Shown here piece after piece: positions 31,385-39,602 of a stretch of DNA of 43,303 nt (its first letter is position 1; each line of letters opens with the position of its first letter). Both the position numbers and the translations under genes were made by a program. The notes beneath the pieces were generated by a model. That model searched no databases. It was given only the letters and a program-made list of their open reading frames with translations, and was not told the DNA's origin. This DNA comes from Mycobacterium sp. (GTDB taxonomy: Bacteria > Actinomycetota > Actinomycetes > RYN-182): the NCBI GenBank assembly GCA_025965515.1, contig JAOPWU010000207.1, forward strand, positions 1-43,303, read 5' to 3'.

Positions 31385-31418
31385 CGGGCTGTGACGACCG
31401 GCCGGGCGTCACAGCCCG
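31385..31418 (-). terminator. strong hairpin terminating the seven-gene operon
   Basis: CGGGCTGTGACG (31385-31396) and CGTCACAGCCCG (31407-31418) form a perfect 12-bp stem with a 10-nt loop. The stem includes the stop codon (31409-31411) of the upstream acyl-CoA dehydrogenase gene. It is the strongest such structure seen in the window. Confidence 0.65.
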
Positions 31419-32566
31419 ATCCGCTTGGCGATCACCTCGTTCATGATCTCGTTGGTGCCGCCGCCGATCCCGAGGATCCGCGCGTCGCGGTAGTGCCGCT
31501 CGACCTCGGACTCGCGCATGTACCCCATGCCGCCGAAGATCTGCACGGCCTCGTTGACGACGTGGTCGCAGGCGTAGACCGCGGTGTTCTTCGCCATCGA
31601 CACCTCGGTGACCACGTCCTCGCCGGCCAGCCAGCGGCCCATGACCGCGCGGGTGTAGGTGCGGGCCACGTCGACCTGCCGGGCCATCTCCGCGAGCTTG
31701 TGCCGGATGACCTGCCGGGAGGACAACGGCCGGCCGAACGTCTCCCGGTCGCGCGCCCAGCCGAGCGCGAGGTCGAGGGCGCGGGCCGCCGTCGCGTAGG
31801 CCTGCACCGCGAGGCCCAGCCGCTCGGCCTGGAACTGCTGCATGATCTGCAGGAAGCCGGAGTTCTCGGGGCCCACCAGGTTCCCGACGGGCACGCGGAC
31901 GTCCGTGAACGAGAGCTCCGCGGTGTCGCTGCACCGCCAGCCCATCTTCTCCAACCGGCGGGACACCGCGAAGCCCGGCGTGCCCTTGTCGATCACCAGC
32001 AGTGAGATGCCGCCGTACCCGGGCTCGCCGGTGCGGACCGCCGTCGTCACGAAGTCGGCCCGGATGCCGCTGGTGATGAACGTCTTGGCGCCGTCCACGA
32101 CGTAGACGTCCCCGTCGCGCACGGCCCGCGTCCGCAGGTTCGCGACGTCGGACCCCGCCCCGGGCTCGGTCACCCCCAGGGCGCCGATGGTGCGGCCGGC
32201 GAGCGTGGGCCGGACGTAACGGTCCACGAGCTCGGGCGAGCCGTGCGCGGCGATGTGCGGCACCGCGATGCCGTGGGTCATGAGCGAGGCCAGCAGGCCG
32301 GTCGAGCCGCCGCCGGCGAGCACCTCCTCGGTGACGATCGCGGCGTCGACGGCATCGCCGCCCCCACCACCGACGGCCTCGGGGAAGGCCACCCCCAGCA
32401 GGCCGGCTCCTGCGGCCGCCGCGTGCAGGGACCGCGGCAGCTCGCCCGCCTCCTCCCACGTCGCGATGTGCGGGGCGATCTCCCGGGCGGTGAAGTCCCG
32501 GGCGAGGCCGCGCAGCGCGCGGCGCTCCGGCGTCGTCCACGGGTCGACCGGCAGCACGGCGGTCAC
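31409..32566 (-). CDS. acyl-CoA dehydrogenase (second in operon)
   Basis: FAD-dependent alpha,beta-dehydrogenation of an acyl-CoA, with electrons passed to ETF. 385 residues: an N-terminal helical domain (REIAPHIATWEEAGELP), a beta domain with ALGVTEPGAGSDVANLRT and the ITSGIRADF segment, and a C-terminal helical domain (VQIFGGMGYMRESEVERHYRD). At the usual YEGT position of the catalytic Glu it reads IGGGT, as in isovaleryl- and long-chain-type enzymes, which take the Glu from another helix. GTG 32566 overlaps the hydratase stop (GTGA). It is the last gene of the operon; its stop codon lies in the terminator stem. The substrate is unknown. Confidence 0.95.
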   Translation of the reverse strand: MTAVLPVDPWTTPERRALRGLARDFTAREIAPHIATWEEAGELPRSLHAAAAGAGLLGVAFPEAVGGGGGDAVDAAIVTEEVLAGGGSTGLLASLMTHGIAVPHIAAHGSPELVDRYVRPTLAGRTIGALGVTEPGAGSDVANLRTRAVRDGDVYVVDGAKTFITSGIRADFVTTAVRTGEPGYGGISLLVIDKGTPGFAVSRRLEKMGWRCSDTAELSFTDVRVPVGNLVGPENSGFLQIMQQFQAERLGLAVQAYATAARALDLALGWARDRETFGRPLSSRQVIRHKLAEMARQVDVARTYTRAVMGRWLAGEDVVTEVSMAKNTAVYACDHVVNEAVQIFGGMGYMRESEVERHYRDARILGIGGGTNEIMNEVIAKRIGL

Positions 32567-33336
32567 GGGGCCACCGAAACCCAGGCGGCGGGCCGCTTCG
32601 CCAACAGCGCCGCGATGCCCTCGGCCGCCTCCGCCGAGCCGAACCGCTCGGCGGACAGTGCCGCCATCCGCCGGAAGTCCCCGGCCAGGTCGGGCCCTGG
32701 CACCTCGCGCAGCAGCTGCTTCGTCGCCGCCAGGGCGCCGGGGGCGCCGCGCCGCAGCTGCCCCACGAGCTCCTCGACGGTGGCGTCGAGCTCCCCGTCG
32801 GGCACCGCCCGGTCGAGCAGTCCGGCCTCCCGGGCGCGGACCCCGTCGAAGGTGGCGCCCGTGAGGAACAACTCCCGCGCCGCCCGCGGGTCCATGCGCC
32901 GCAGGCATGTGACGGCAATCATCGCCGGCGCGACGCCGATGCGGACCTCGCTGAAGCCGAAGGTCGCGGCCGCCGGCCCGACGGTGAGGTCGCAGGCCGC
33001 GATCAGCCCGAGGCCGCCGGCGCGAGCCGCGCCGTTGACCCGCGCCACGACCGGGCGGGGGCTGTCGAGGATGAGCGTCAGCACCTCGGGCAGCCCCAGC
33101 GCGGGCGGGGCGTCCGTGCGCGGCTCCTTCAGGTCCGCCCCCGAGCAGAAGACGGGCCCGGCACCGGTCAGCACGACCACCCGCACGTCGTCCGCCCTCG
33201 TCACGGCGGCCAGCGCGGCGTGCAGTTGCGCGACCAGCGCGCGGGAGAGCGCGTTGCGGGTGCGGGGCGAGTCGAGCGTGACGACGGCCGTCCCCCCGCG
33301 CCGCTCGACGTGCACCAACTCCTCGGGGTCGGTCAC
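32563..33336 (-). CDS. enoyl-CoA hydratase, methylglutaconyl-type
   Basis: Crotonase-fold hydratase, 257 residues. The oxyanion-hole segments FCSGADLKE and ARVNGAARAGGLGLIAACD are clear. Both catalytic Glu positions are kept: SEVRIG and, about 20 residues on, RAARELFLTG. The segment FGFSEVRIGVAPAMIAV resembles the SEVRLGLxPATI pattern of methylglutaconyl-CoA and isohexenylglutaconyl-CoA hydratases more than the PGxGGTQ pattern of ordinary crotonases. This agrees with the adjacent carboxylase. GTG 33336 overlaps the biotin carboxylase stop, and the gene end overlaps the dehydrogenase start. Substrate assignment is inferred. Confidence 0.93.
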   Translation of the reverse strand: MTDPEELVHVERRGGTAVVTLDSPRTRNALSRALVAQLHAALAAVTRADDVRVVVLTGAGPVFCSGADLKEPRTDAPPALGLPEVLTLILDSPRPVVARVNGAARAGGLGLIAACDLTVGPAAATFGFSEVRIGVAPAMIAVTCLRRMDPRAARELFLTGATFDGVRAREAGLLDRAVPDGELDATVEELVGQLRRGAPGALAATKQLLREVPGPDLAGDFRRMAALSAERFGSAEAAEGIAALLAKRPAAWVSVAP

Positions 33337-35393
33337 GCGGACGGCTCCTCTCCGGTCCGTCGGCCGGCGGGATCGCCGGCCGGTTCCACCACCGCGAGCA
33401 CCGCTCCGGTCTCGACCTGCTGCCCCACGGTGACCGGCAGCTCCGTCACGACGCCCGCGGTGGGCGCGGTCACGGGGTGTTCCATCTTCATGGCTTCCAG
33501 CACGACGATCAGCTGGCCCGCCTCGACCGCCGCGCCCGGCTCCACCGCCACCCGCGCGACCGTCCCGGGCATGGCGGCGGTGAGCGACCCCGGGACCGCC
33601 GCGGTGGTCGGCTCCGGGAACCGCGGTAGCTCGACGAACTCGCTCGAGCCGTCGGGGCCGTCGACGAACGCGCGGTCGCCGACGAGGTGGACGTCGAGGG
33701 TCGTCCGCAGCCCCTGCTGCTCCAGGACCACCCGCACCCGCTGGTCCCCGTACGGGTCGGCGGCGAGCACCGCGACGTCGAGCGGTTCGGAGTCGACGTC
33801 GGCGACCAGCCCTTCCCGCGTGCAGCGGTACCGGACCGTGGCGCCCTCGAAGCCGGTCGTCTGCGGCACGGTGGGGTTGTTGCGCCAGCCGGACGGGATC
33901 CCCGCCAGGACGGGCGCGGCGGACCGGCGCAGCGCGGCACCGGCCAGCGCGGCGGCCAGCGCGTGCAGCCGCCGCTCGGCGGGCCCGGCCAGCGGCGCGG
34001 CCAGGGTGTCGAGCCCGTGCCGGTCCAGGAACGCCGTGTCCGTGTCGCCCGCGAGGAACGCGGGGGAGCGCAGCACCCGCACCAGCAGGTCCCGGTTCGT
34101 CGTCGGGCCGTGCAGCCGGGCGCGGGTCAGCGCGCCGGCCAGGGCGAGCGCCGCCGCGCGGCGGTCGGGTGCCCAGGCGATGACCTTCGCCAGCATCGGG
34201 TCGTAGGAGACCCCGACCTCGCCCCCCGTGACGAACCCGCTGTCCAGCCGGATCCCGGGCCCCACCGGGGGCGCGAACTCCGCGTCGGCGGGGACCTCGA
34301 ACGCTGCGAGCCGCCCGGCCTGCGGGAGCCAGCCCCGCTGCGGGTCCTCGGCGTAGAGCCGGACCTCGATCGCCGCCCCGGTCAGCGTCGGCGCCAGCGC
34401 CTCGGGCGGGAGCGGCCGGCCGGCGGCCACCTCGAACTGCAGCCGGACCAGGTCCAGCCCCGTGACGGCTTCCGTGACCGGGTGCTCGACCTGCAGCCGG
34501 GTGTTCACTTCGAGGAACCAGAAGTCGCCGGACGCGTCCAGCAGGAACTCCACCGTCCCGGCGCCGACGTAGTCGAGCGTCCGGCCGGCGCGCACGGCCG
34601 CGTCCTGCAGCCGGCCCCGGAGGACCGCATCGACCGCCGGGGAGGGCGACTCCTCGACGACCTTCTGGTGGCGGCGCTGGATCGAGCACTCGCGCTCGAA
34701 CAGGGCCACGGTGTTCCCGCACGTGTCGCCGAAGATCTGCACCTCGACGTGGCGCGGGCGTTCCACGAGGCGCTCCAGGAAGACCGTGCCGTCGCCGAAC
34801 GCCGAGGCCGCCTCGCGGCGGGCGCCGTCGACCGCGTCGGCGAGCTCGCCGGGGGAGCGCACCTCCCGCATGCCGCGGCCGCCGCCGCCGAAGGACGCCT
34901 TCACGAGGATCGGGAACCCGATGTCCGCGGCGGCCTTGGCCAGCTCCCCGGCGGACAGCCCGGTGGCATCGACGCTGGGTAGCGTGGGCACGCCGGCGTC
35001 GGCCAGCAGCGCCTTGGCGGCGAGCTTGCTGCCCATCGCCTCGATCGCCGCGGGACTGGGACCGACGAAGACCAGCCCGGCGGCCTGCACGGCCCGGGCG
35101 AAAGTGGCGTTCTCCGACAGGAAGCCGTAGCCGGGGTGGATGCAGTCGGCGCCTGCCCGCAGCGCCGCGGCGACGACGAGGTCGCCGCGCAGGTAGGTCT
35201 CGGCGGGCGAGGAGCCCGGGAGCCGCACGGCCACGTCCGCCTCGGCGACGAAGGGCGCGTCAGCGTCCGCGTCGGAGTGGACGGCGACGGTGCGCATCCC
35301 CATCGCCCGCGCGGTCCGGAACACCCGGCGCGCGATCTCCCCGCGGTTCGCGACGAGCACGCACCGCAGCGGTGCAGCAGCGGACCCGGTCAC
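33333..35393 (-). CDS. acyl-CoA carboxylase alpha subunit (biotin carboxylase plus BCCP)
   Basis: Carboxylates biotin with bicarbonate and ATP for the adjacent carboxyltransferase. 686 residues: BC domain with LVANRGEIARRVFR, the ATP-grasp loop FPILVKASFGGGGRGM, FLEVNTRLQVEHPVTE, a variable middle region and a C-terminal biotinyl domain with EAMKME (biotinylated Lys636). The architecture is that of MCC/GCC/PCC alpha subunits. GTG 35393 overlaps the carboxyltransferase stop (GTGA). The substrate cannot be read from this subunit. By gene order it resembles the mycobacterial AccA2 group, whose substrate is undetermined, as far as I recall. Confidence 0.96.
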   Translation of the reverse strand: MTGSAAAPLRCVLVANRGEIARRVFRTARAMGMRTVAVHSDADADAPFVAEADVAVRLPGSSPAETYLRGDLVVAAALRAGADCIHPGYGFLSENATFARAVQAAGLVFVGPSPAAIEAMGSKLAAKALLADAGVPTLPSVDATGLSAGELAKAAADIGFPILVKASFGGGGRGMREVRSPGELADAVDGARREAASAFGDGTVFLERLVERPRHVEVQIFGDTCGNTVALFERECSIQRRHQKVVEESPSPAVDAVLRGRLQDAAVRAGRTLDYVGAGTVEFLLDASGDFWFLEVNTRLQVEHPVTEAVTGLDLVRLQFEVAAGRPLPPEALAPTLTGAAIEVRLYAEDPQRGWLPQAGRLAAFEVPADAEFAPPVGPGIRLDSGFVTGGEVGVSYDPMLAKVIAWAPDRRAAALALAGALTRARLHGPTTNRDLLVRVLRSPAFLAGDTDTAFLDRHGLDTLAAPLAGPAERRLHALAAALAGAALRRSAAPVLAGIPSGWRNNPTVPQTTGFEGATVRYRCTREGLVADVDSEPLDVAVLAADPYGDQRVRVVLEQQGLRTTLDVHLVGDRAFVDGPDGSSEFVELPRFPEPTTAAVPGSLTAAMPGTVARVAVEPGAAVEAGQLIVVLEAMKMEHPVTAPTAGVVTELPVTVGQQVETGAVLAVVEPAGDPAGRRTGEEPSA

Positions 35394-36991
35394 AGGCGGA
35401 ACACCCCCCAGCCGTCGTGGAGGCCCTCGACCGGGCCGTTGTCGATCACCGACAGGGCGATGCCGAGCACCGTGCGGGTGTCGCGCGGATCGATGATCCC
35501 GTCGTCGTAGAGCCGGCCGGAGAGGAACAGCGCCAGCGACTCCGCCTCGATCTGCTGCTCGACGGCGGCTTTCAACGCGGCCGCCGCCTCCTCGTCGTAG
35601 TCCCGGCCCTGCGCCTGCGCGCTGGCCCGCCCGACGATGTCGAGCACGCCCGCCAACTGGGCGGGCCCCATGACCGCGCTCTTCGCGTTCGGCCAGGTGA
35701 AGAGGAACCGCGGGTCGTAGGCCCGGCCGCACATGCCGTAGTTCCCGGCGCCGTAGGAGGCGCCGATGTTGAGCGTCAGGTGCGGGACGCGGCTGTTGGA
35801 GACGGCGTTGATCATCTGGGCGCCCGCCTTGATGATGCCGTTCTGCTCGTACTCCGTGCCGACCATGTAGCCCGTCGTGTTCTGGAGGAACAGCAGCGGG
35901 GTGTCCGTCTGGTTGGCGAGCTGGATGAACTGCGCGGCCTTCTCGGCGTCCTGGCGGAACAGCACGCCGCGGGCGTTCGCCAGCACGCCGACGGGGTAGC
36001 CGTGGATGCTGGCCCAGCCGGTCACGAGCGAGGTGCCGTAGAGCGGCTTGTGCTCGTCGAAGCGGCTCCCGTCGACGATGCGGGCCAGCACGTCGCGCGG
36101 GTCCAGGGGCTGCCGCAGGTCGGCGGGGGCGAGGTCCAGCAGCTCCTCGGGGTCGGCCAGCGGCGGGTCCGCGGGCCGGCTGGGGCCCGGCCCGCGCCTG
36201 CGCCAGTTCAGGTTCCGGACGATCTGCCGGCCGAGCCGGATCGCGTCGACCTCGTCGACGGCCAGGTGGTCGGCGCTGCCCGACAACCGGGCGTGCATCG
36301 CAGCGCCGCCCAAGGACTCGTCGTCGGCGTCCTCCCCGGTCGCCATCTTGACGAGCGGCGGGCCTGCAAGGAACACCTTGCTGCGCCCGTCGATCATCAC
36401 GACGTGGTCGCTCATGCCGGGGACGTAGGCGCCGCCGGCGGTGCTGTTGCCGAAGACCAGCGAGACCGTGGGGATGCCCTGCGACGACAGCTGCGTGAGG
36501 TTGCGGAAGCCGCGCCCGCCGGGGATGAAGATCTCCGACTGGGTGGGGAGATCGGCGCCGCCGGACTCCACGAGGCTGATGTACGGCAGCCGGTTCTGCT
36601 CGGCGATGTCGTGCGCCCGGCCGCTCTTGCGCAGCGTGTACGGGTTGCTGGTGCCGCCGCGGACCGTCGGGTCGTTGGCGACGATCATCACCTCGACACC
36701 CTCGACCACGCCGATGCCCGTGACGACGCCGCCGCCGATCGGGAAGTCCGTGCCCCACGCCGCGTAGGGCGAGAGCTCGAGGAACGGGCTGTCGCGATCC
36801 AGCAGCAGCTCGATCCGCTCGCGGACCGGCAGCTTGCGCCGGGCCCGGTGCCGGGCGAGCGAGCGCTCGCTGCCGCCCAGGTTCGCGCGGGCCCGTTCGC
36901 CGTCGAGCTCGGTCAGCCGTTCCAGCAGTGCGGCGCGGTTCTCCGCCGCCCGCGGGTTCGCCGCCGTGGGGGCGGTCGCCCATGCCGTCAT
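35390..36991 (-). CDS. acyl-CoA carboxyltransferase beta subunit
   Basis: Transfers CO2 from biotin to an acyl-CoA or enoyl-CoA. 533 residues with two crotonase-like halves: the N-half with GGVVTGIGVVEGVEVMIVAN, VESGGADLPTQSE and GNSTAGGAYVPGMSDHV; the C-half with FLQNTTGYMVGTEYEQNG and GASYGAGNYGMCGRAYDPRF. The last of these is characteristic of the methylcrotonyl/geranyl-CoA type. The loop before SSQGIP is FIPGGRGFRNLTQL, a few residues shorter than in classical MCC beta (as remembered), so a different acyl group is possible. ATG 36991 overlaps the AtuA-like stop. The closest gene arrangement I recall is the mycobacterial accD2 cluster. Confidence 0.95.
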   Translation of the reverse strand: MTAWATAPTAANPRAAENRAALLERLTELDGERARANLGGSERSLARHRARRKLPVRERIELLLDRDSPFLELSPYAAWGTDFPIGGGVVTGIGVVEGVEVMIVANDPTVRGGTSNPYTLRKSGRAHDIAEQNRLPYISLVESGGADLPTQSEIFIPGGRGFRNLTQLSSQGIPTVSLVFGNSTAGGAYVPGMSDHVVMIDGRSKVFLAGPPLVKMATGEDADDESLGGAAMHARLSGSADHLAVDEVDAIRLGRQIVRNLNWRRRGPGPSRPADPPLADPEELLDLAPADLRQPLDPRDVLARIVDGSRFDEHKPLYGTSLVTGWASIHGYPVGVLANARGVLFRQDAEKAAQFIQLANQTDTPLLFLQNTTGYMVGTEYEQNGIIKAGAQMINAVSNSRVPHLTLNIGASYGAGNYGMCGRAYDPRFLFTWPNAKSAVMGPAQLAGVLDIVGRASAQAQGRDYDEEAAAALKAAVEQQIEAESLALFLSGRLYDDGIIDPRDTRTVLGIALSVIDNGPVEGLHDGWGVFRL

Positions 36992-38787
36992 GCCGCTCCT
37001 CGCTCGGGGTCCTGCGCGACCGGGGCGAGCAGCGCCTCCGGGACGTCCACGTGCCGGGACCGCAGCCACTCGCCCACGGCCTTCGCCTGGGGGTCGAACC
37101 GGGTGCCGGCGGCCACCCCCTCGCCGAGCAGGCCGGGCAGCTGGAACAGCACCGCCCGCAGGTGCGGCAGCAGCTCCCGTCGCACCGGCAGCGCGGCCGC
37201 CTCGGGCAGCAGTTCCCGGAGCCGGTCGCCGGTGAGGAACGCGGCGAGCCACCGGTAGCCGTCGTCGCTGCGGGCGTAGACCCCGAGCGTCGCGGCCCCG
37301 CCCTTGTCGCCGCTGCGCGCCCCGGCCACGGTCCCGAGCGGCACCCGCCGCGTGGGCCCCGACGGCGGCGGTGGTGCCGCGTCCGGCGCCGGGACCGCCG
37401 GTGGCGCCGCGTGCCCCGGGGGGCAGGCGGCGGACGGCACGGTCTCGACCGTGCCGTCCGGCAGCGTGACCTGCTGGGGGACGTCCACGCCGGCCACCCA
37501 CGCGGCGGCGTAGACGCCGTACGGGGCGGCCGGGCCGGGGGGCGTCGTGGGGTGGAAGCCGGGGATGCTCGCGAGTCCCAGCTCGATGAGGGGCGCGGTG
37601 AACCGCTTGCCGACCCGGTCGCGGTCGGGGTCCTTCACGGCGACGTGCAGCAGCGCGCTCGCCTCCTCCTCCGGCCCGGCATCCGGCGCGTCGGTGCGGG
37701 CGAGCCGCACGGACACCTCGGCGATGCCGTCCAGCACGGGCCCGAGCTGGCGGCGCAGCACCGCCGCCTTCCGTTCGACGTTGATGCCGGTCAGCGGCAG
37801 GGTGAAGCCGTTGCGGTAGCCGCCGAGCCGGTTGGTGGCCACCTTGAGCCAGCCGCTCGGCGGCAGGCCCTGCGCGCCGCGGATGGCCACGCGGTCGGGC
37901 CCCTCCTGGGTGAGCCGCAGGGTGTCGAACCGGGTGACGACGTCCGGGCCGCCGTACCGGGCGCCGGTGCACTCGTAGAGCAGCTGCTCGGTGACGGTCT
38001 CGACCGTCACGGCCCCGCCCGTGCCGGGGTGCTTGGTGATCACACAGCTGCCGTCCGCGGCGATCTCCGCCAGGGGGAAGCCGGGCGCGTCGAGGGCGCC
38101 GGGGTCGGCGTCCAGCAGCTCGTGGAAGAAGCTGAAGTTGCCCCCGGTGGCCTGCGCGCCGCACTCGAGGACGTGCCCGGCCACGGTGGCGCCGGCGAGC
38201 GCGTCGAGGTCATCCGGCGTCCAGCCGTGGTGCCAGGCCGCCGGCCCCGCCACGAGGCTCGCGTCCGTGACGCGGCCGGTGACGACCACGTCGGCGCCCG
38301 CGTCGAGCGCGCGAGCGATGCCCCAGCAGCCGAGGTATGCGTTCGCGGTGAGTGCGTCCGAGACCGGCGCGCCGCCGGGCGGGGTGTCGCCCAGGCGGAC
38401 GTCGAGGCCGCCCAGTCGGGGAAGCAGGTCGTCGCCCGTGACCGTCGCGACGCGGACGGTCAGCCCCAGCCGCTGCGCCGCCGCGCGGACGGCCTCGGCC
38501 AGCCCCTCGGGGTGCAGTCCGCCCGCGTTGCTGACGATGCGCACGCCGCGCTCGAGTGCGGTCCCGAGGCAGTCCTCGAGCTGGGTGAGGAAGGTGCGGG
38601 CCCAGCCGGCCGTCGGGTCCTTCATCCGCTGCCGGCCGAGGATCAGCAGCGTCAGCTCGGCCAGGTAGTCGCCGGTGATCACGTCGACCGGGCCGCCGTC
38701 GAGCGCCTCCCGCATCGCGGACAGGCGGTCCCCGTAGAAGCCGGAGCAGTTCGCGACGCGCAGCGGCCGGGCGCTGGGTGCCGTCAT
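36988..38787 (-). CDS. AtuA-like protein (DUF1446 plus C-terminal AtuA domain)
   Basis: 599 residues. The N-terminal DUF1446 domain (about 5-390) has VANCSGFYGDRLSAMREAL, ITGDYLAELTLLILGRQRMK, IVSNAGGLHPEGLAEAV, DVVVTGRVTDASL and HVLECGAQATGGNF. A Pro/Ala-rich linker (about 450-480) leads to the small C-terminal domain with GTVAGARSGDKGGAATLGVYAR, present in single-chain AtuA homologues. AtuA is essential for acyclic terpene use in pseudomonads but its reaction is undefined. Being between a TIGR03084 gene and the carboxyltransferase, with overlaps on both sides (ATGA), it almost certainly acts in the same pathway. A lyase or thioester-processing role is speculation. Confidence 0.92.
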   Translation of the reverse strand: MTAPSARPLRVANCSGFYGDRLSAMREALDGGPVDVITGDYLAELTLLILGRQRMKDPTAGWARTFLTQLEDCLGTALERGVRIVSNAGGLHPEGLAEAVRAAAQRLGLTVRVATVTGDDLLPRLGGLDVRLGDTPPGGAPVSDALTANAYLGCWGIARALDAGADVVVTGRVTDASLVAGPAAWHHGWTPDDLDALAGATVAGHVLECGAQATGGNFSFFHELLDADPGALDAPGFPLAEIAADGSCVITKHPGTGGAVTVETVTEQLLYECTGARYGGPDVVTRFDTLRLTQEGPDRVAIRGAQGLPPSGWLKVATNRLGGYRNGFTLPLTGINVERKAAVLRRQLGPVLDGIAEVSVRLARTDAPDAGPEEEASALLHVAVKDPDRDRVGKRFTAPLIELGLASIPGFHPTTPPGPAAPYGVYAAAWVAGVDVPQQVTLPDGTVETVPSAACPPGHAAPPAVPAPDAAPPPPSGPTRRVPLGTVAGARSGDKGGAATLGVYARSDDGYRWLAAFLTGDRLRELLPEAAALPVRRELLPHLRAVLFQLPGLLGEGVAAGTRFDPQAKAVGEWLRSRHVDVPEALLAPVAQDPERGAA

Positions 38788-39602
38788 GCCCGGGGCTCCC
38801 GGCCGGCCCCGGGGGGCCCGGCGAACGCCTGCGCGATGCCGAGCCACTCGGTCGCCGCCGGCCCGGTGGCCTCCAGTGCGAGGTCGTCGCGGTGCCGCCG
38901 CTGCGTGACGAGCAGGCAGAAGTCGAGCGCGGGACCCCGCACGACGTCCGGCGCGTCGGGGGCGCCCCAGCCCCACTGCTCGCCGTCGGGACCCACCAGC
39001 GCCACGTGCACCGGCACCTCCGGCATCGGGCGGCCGTGCGCGGCGTAGGAGAACGGCCGGGCGCGGACGCCGATCTCCGCGACGGACCGGAGCCGGGCCG
39101 TCGGCCGCCGCTGGTGGCCCAGCGCGTCGGCGATGTCCTGGCCGTGCGCCCAGGTCTCCATGAGCCGGGCGGTGACGAACGAGACGGGGCTCATGGGCGG
39201 CCCGAACCACGGGACGCGCTCGGCCGGGTTCCGGCGGCGGGCCTCGGCCGCGAGCGCCTCCCGGCCGGCCCGCCAGCCGGCGAGTACGTCCGCGGGCGGC
39301 CGGCTGCGGGCGTCCGCCACGAGCCGGTCGACGTAGGACGGCCCCTCGGCCGCGAGCTGCCCGAGCAGCGCCGCGAACTCCTCCGGGGCGGTGAGCGCCA
39401 GCAGGGCGTCGGAGTCCGTGGCGGCCAGGTGGCTGATCGTGTCCCGGATGTCCCAGCCGACGGCCGGGGTGGGCGTGGCCCACTCCGCCGCGTCCAGGGG
39501 CGCGACCAGGGCATCCAGGTCGGCGGACTCGGCGGCCAGGTCGTCGCAGAGCGCGGCGAGCAGCGCCACCCGGTCGGTGCCGGTCGGGGCGGGGGCGGTC
39601 AC
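38784..39602 (-). CDS. TIGR03084-type DinB-fold metal-binding protein
   Basis: A 272-residue protein of the mycothiol-enzyme/DinB superfamily. The N-terminal helical bundle has LCDDLAAESADLDALVAPL, WATPTPAVGWDIRDTISHL with the first metal His, and VTARLMETWAHGQDIADALG carrying the second His cluster (TWAHGQD). The C-terminal ~80 residues (VPVHVALVGPDGEQWGWG and DFCLLVTQRRHRDD) form a SCP2-like part. These signatures agree with the TIGR03084 family, of unknown function. GTG 39602 overlaps the dehydrogenase stop, and its stop overlaps the AtuA-like start. A mycothiol- or metal-dependent step in the pathway is inferred from the fold. Confidence 0.88.
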   Translation of the reverse strand: MTAPAPTGTDRVALLAALCDDLAAESADLDALVAPLDAAEWATPTPAVGWDIRDTISHLAATDSDALLALTAPEEFAALLGQLAAEGPSYVDRLVADARSRPPADVLAGWRAGREALAAEARRRNPAERVPWFGPPMSPVSFVTARLMETWAHGQDIADALGHQRRPTARLRSVAEIGVRARPFSYAAHGRPMPEVPVHVALVGPDGEQWGWGAPDAPDVVRGPALDFCLLVTQRRHRDDLALEATGPAATEWLGIAQAFAGPPGAGREPRA

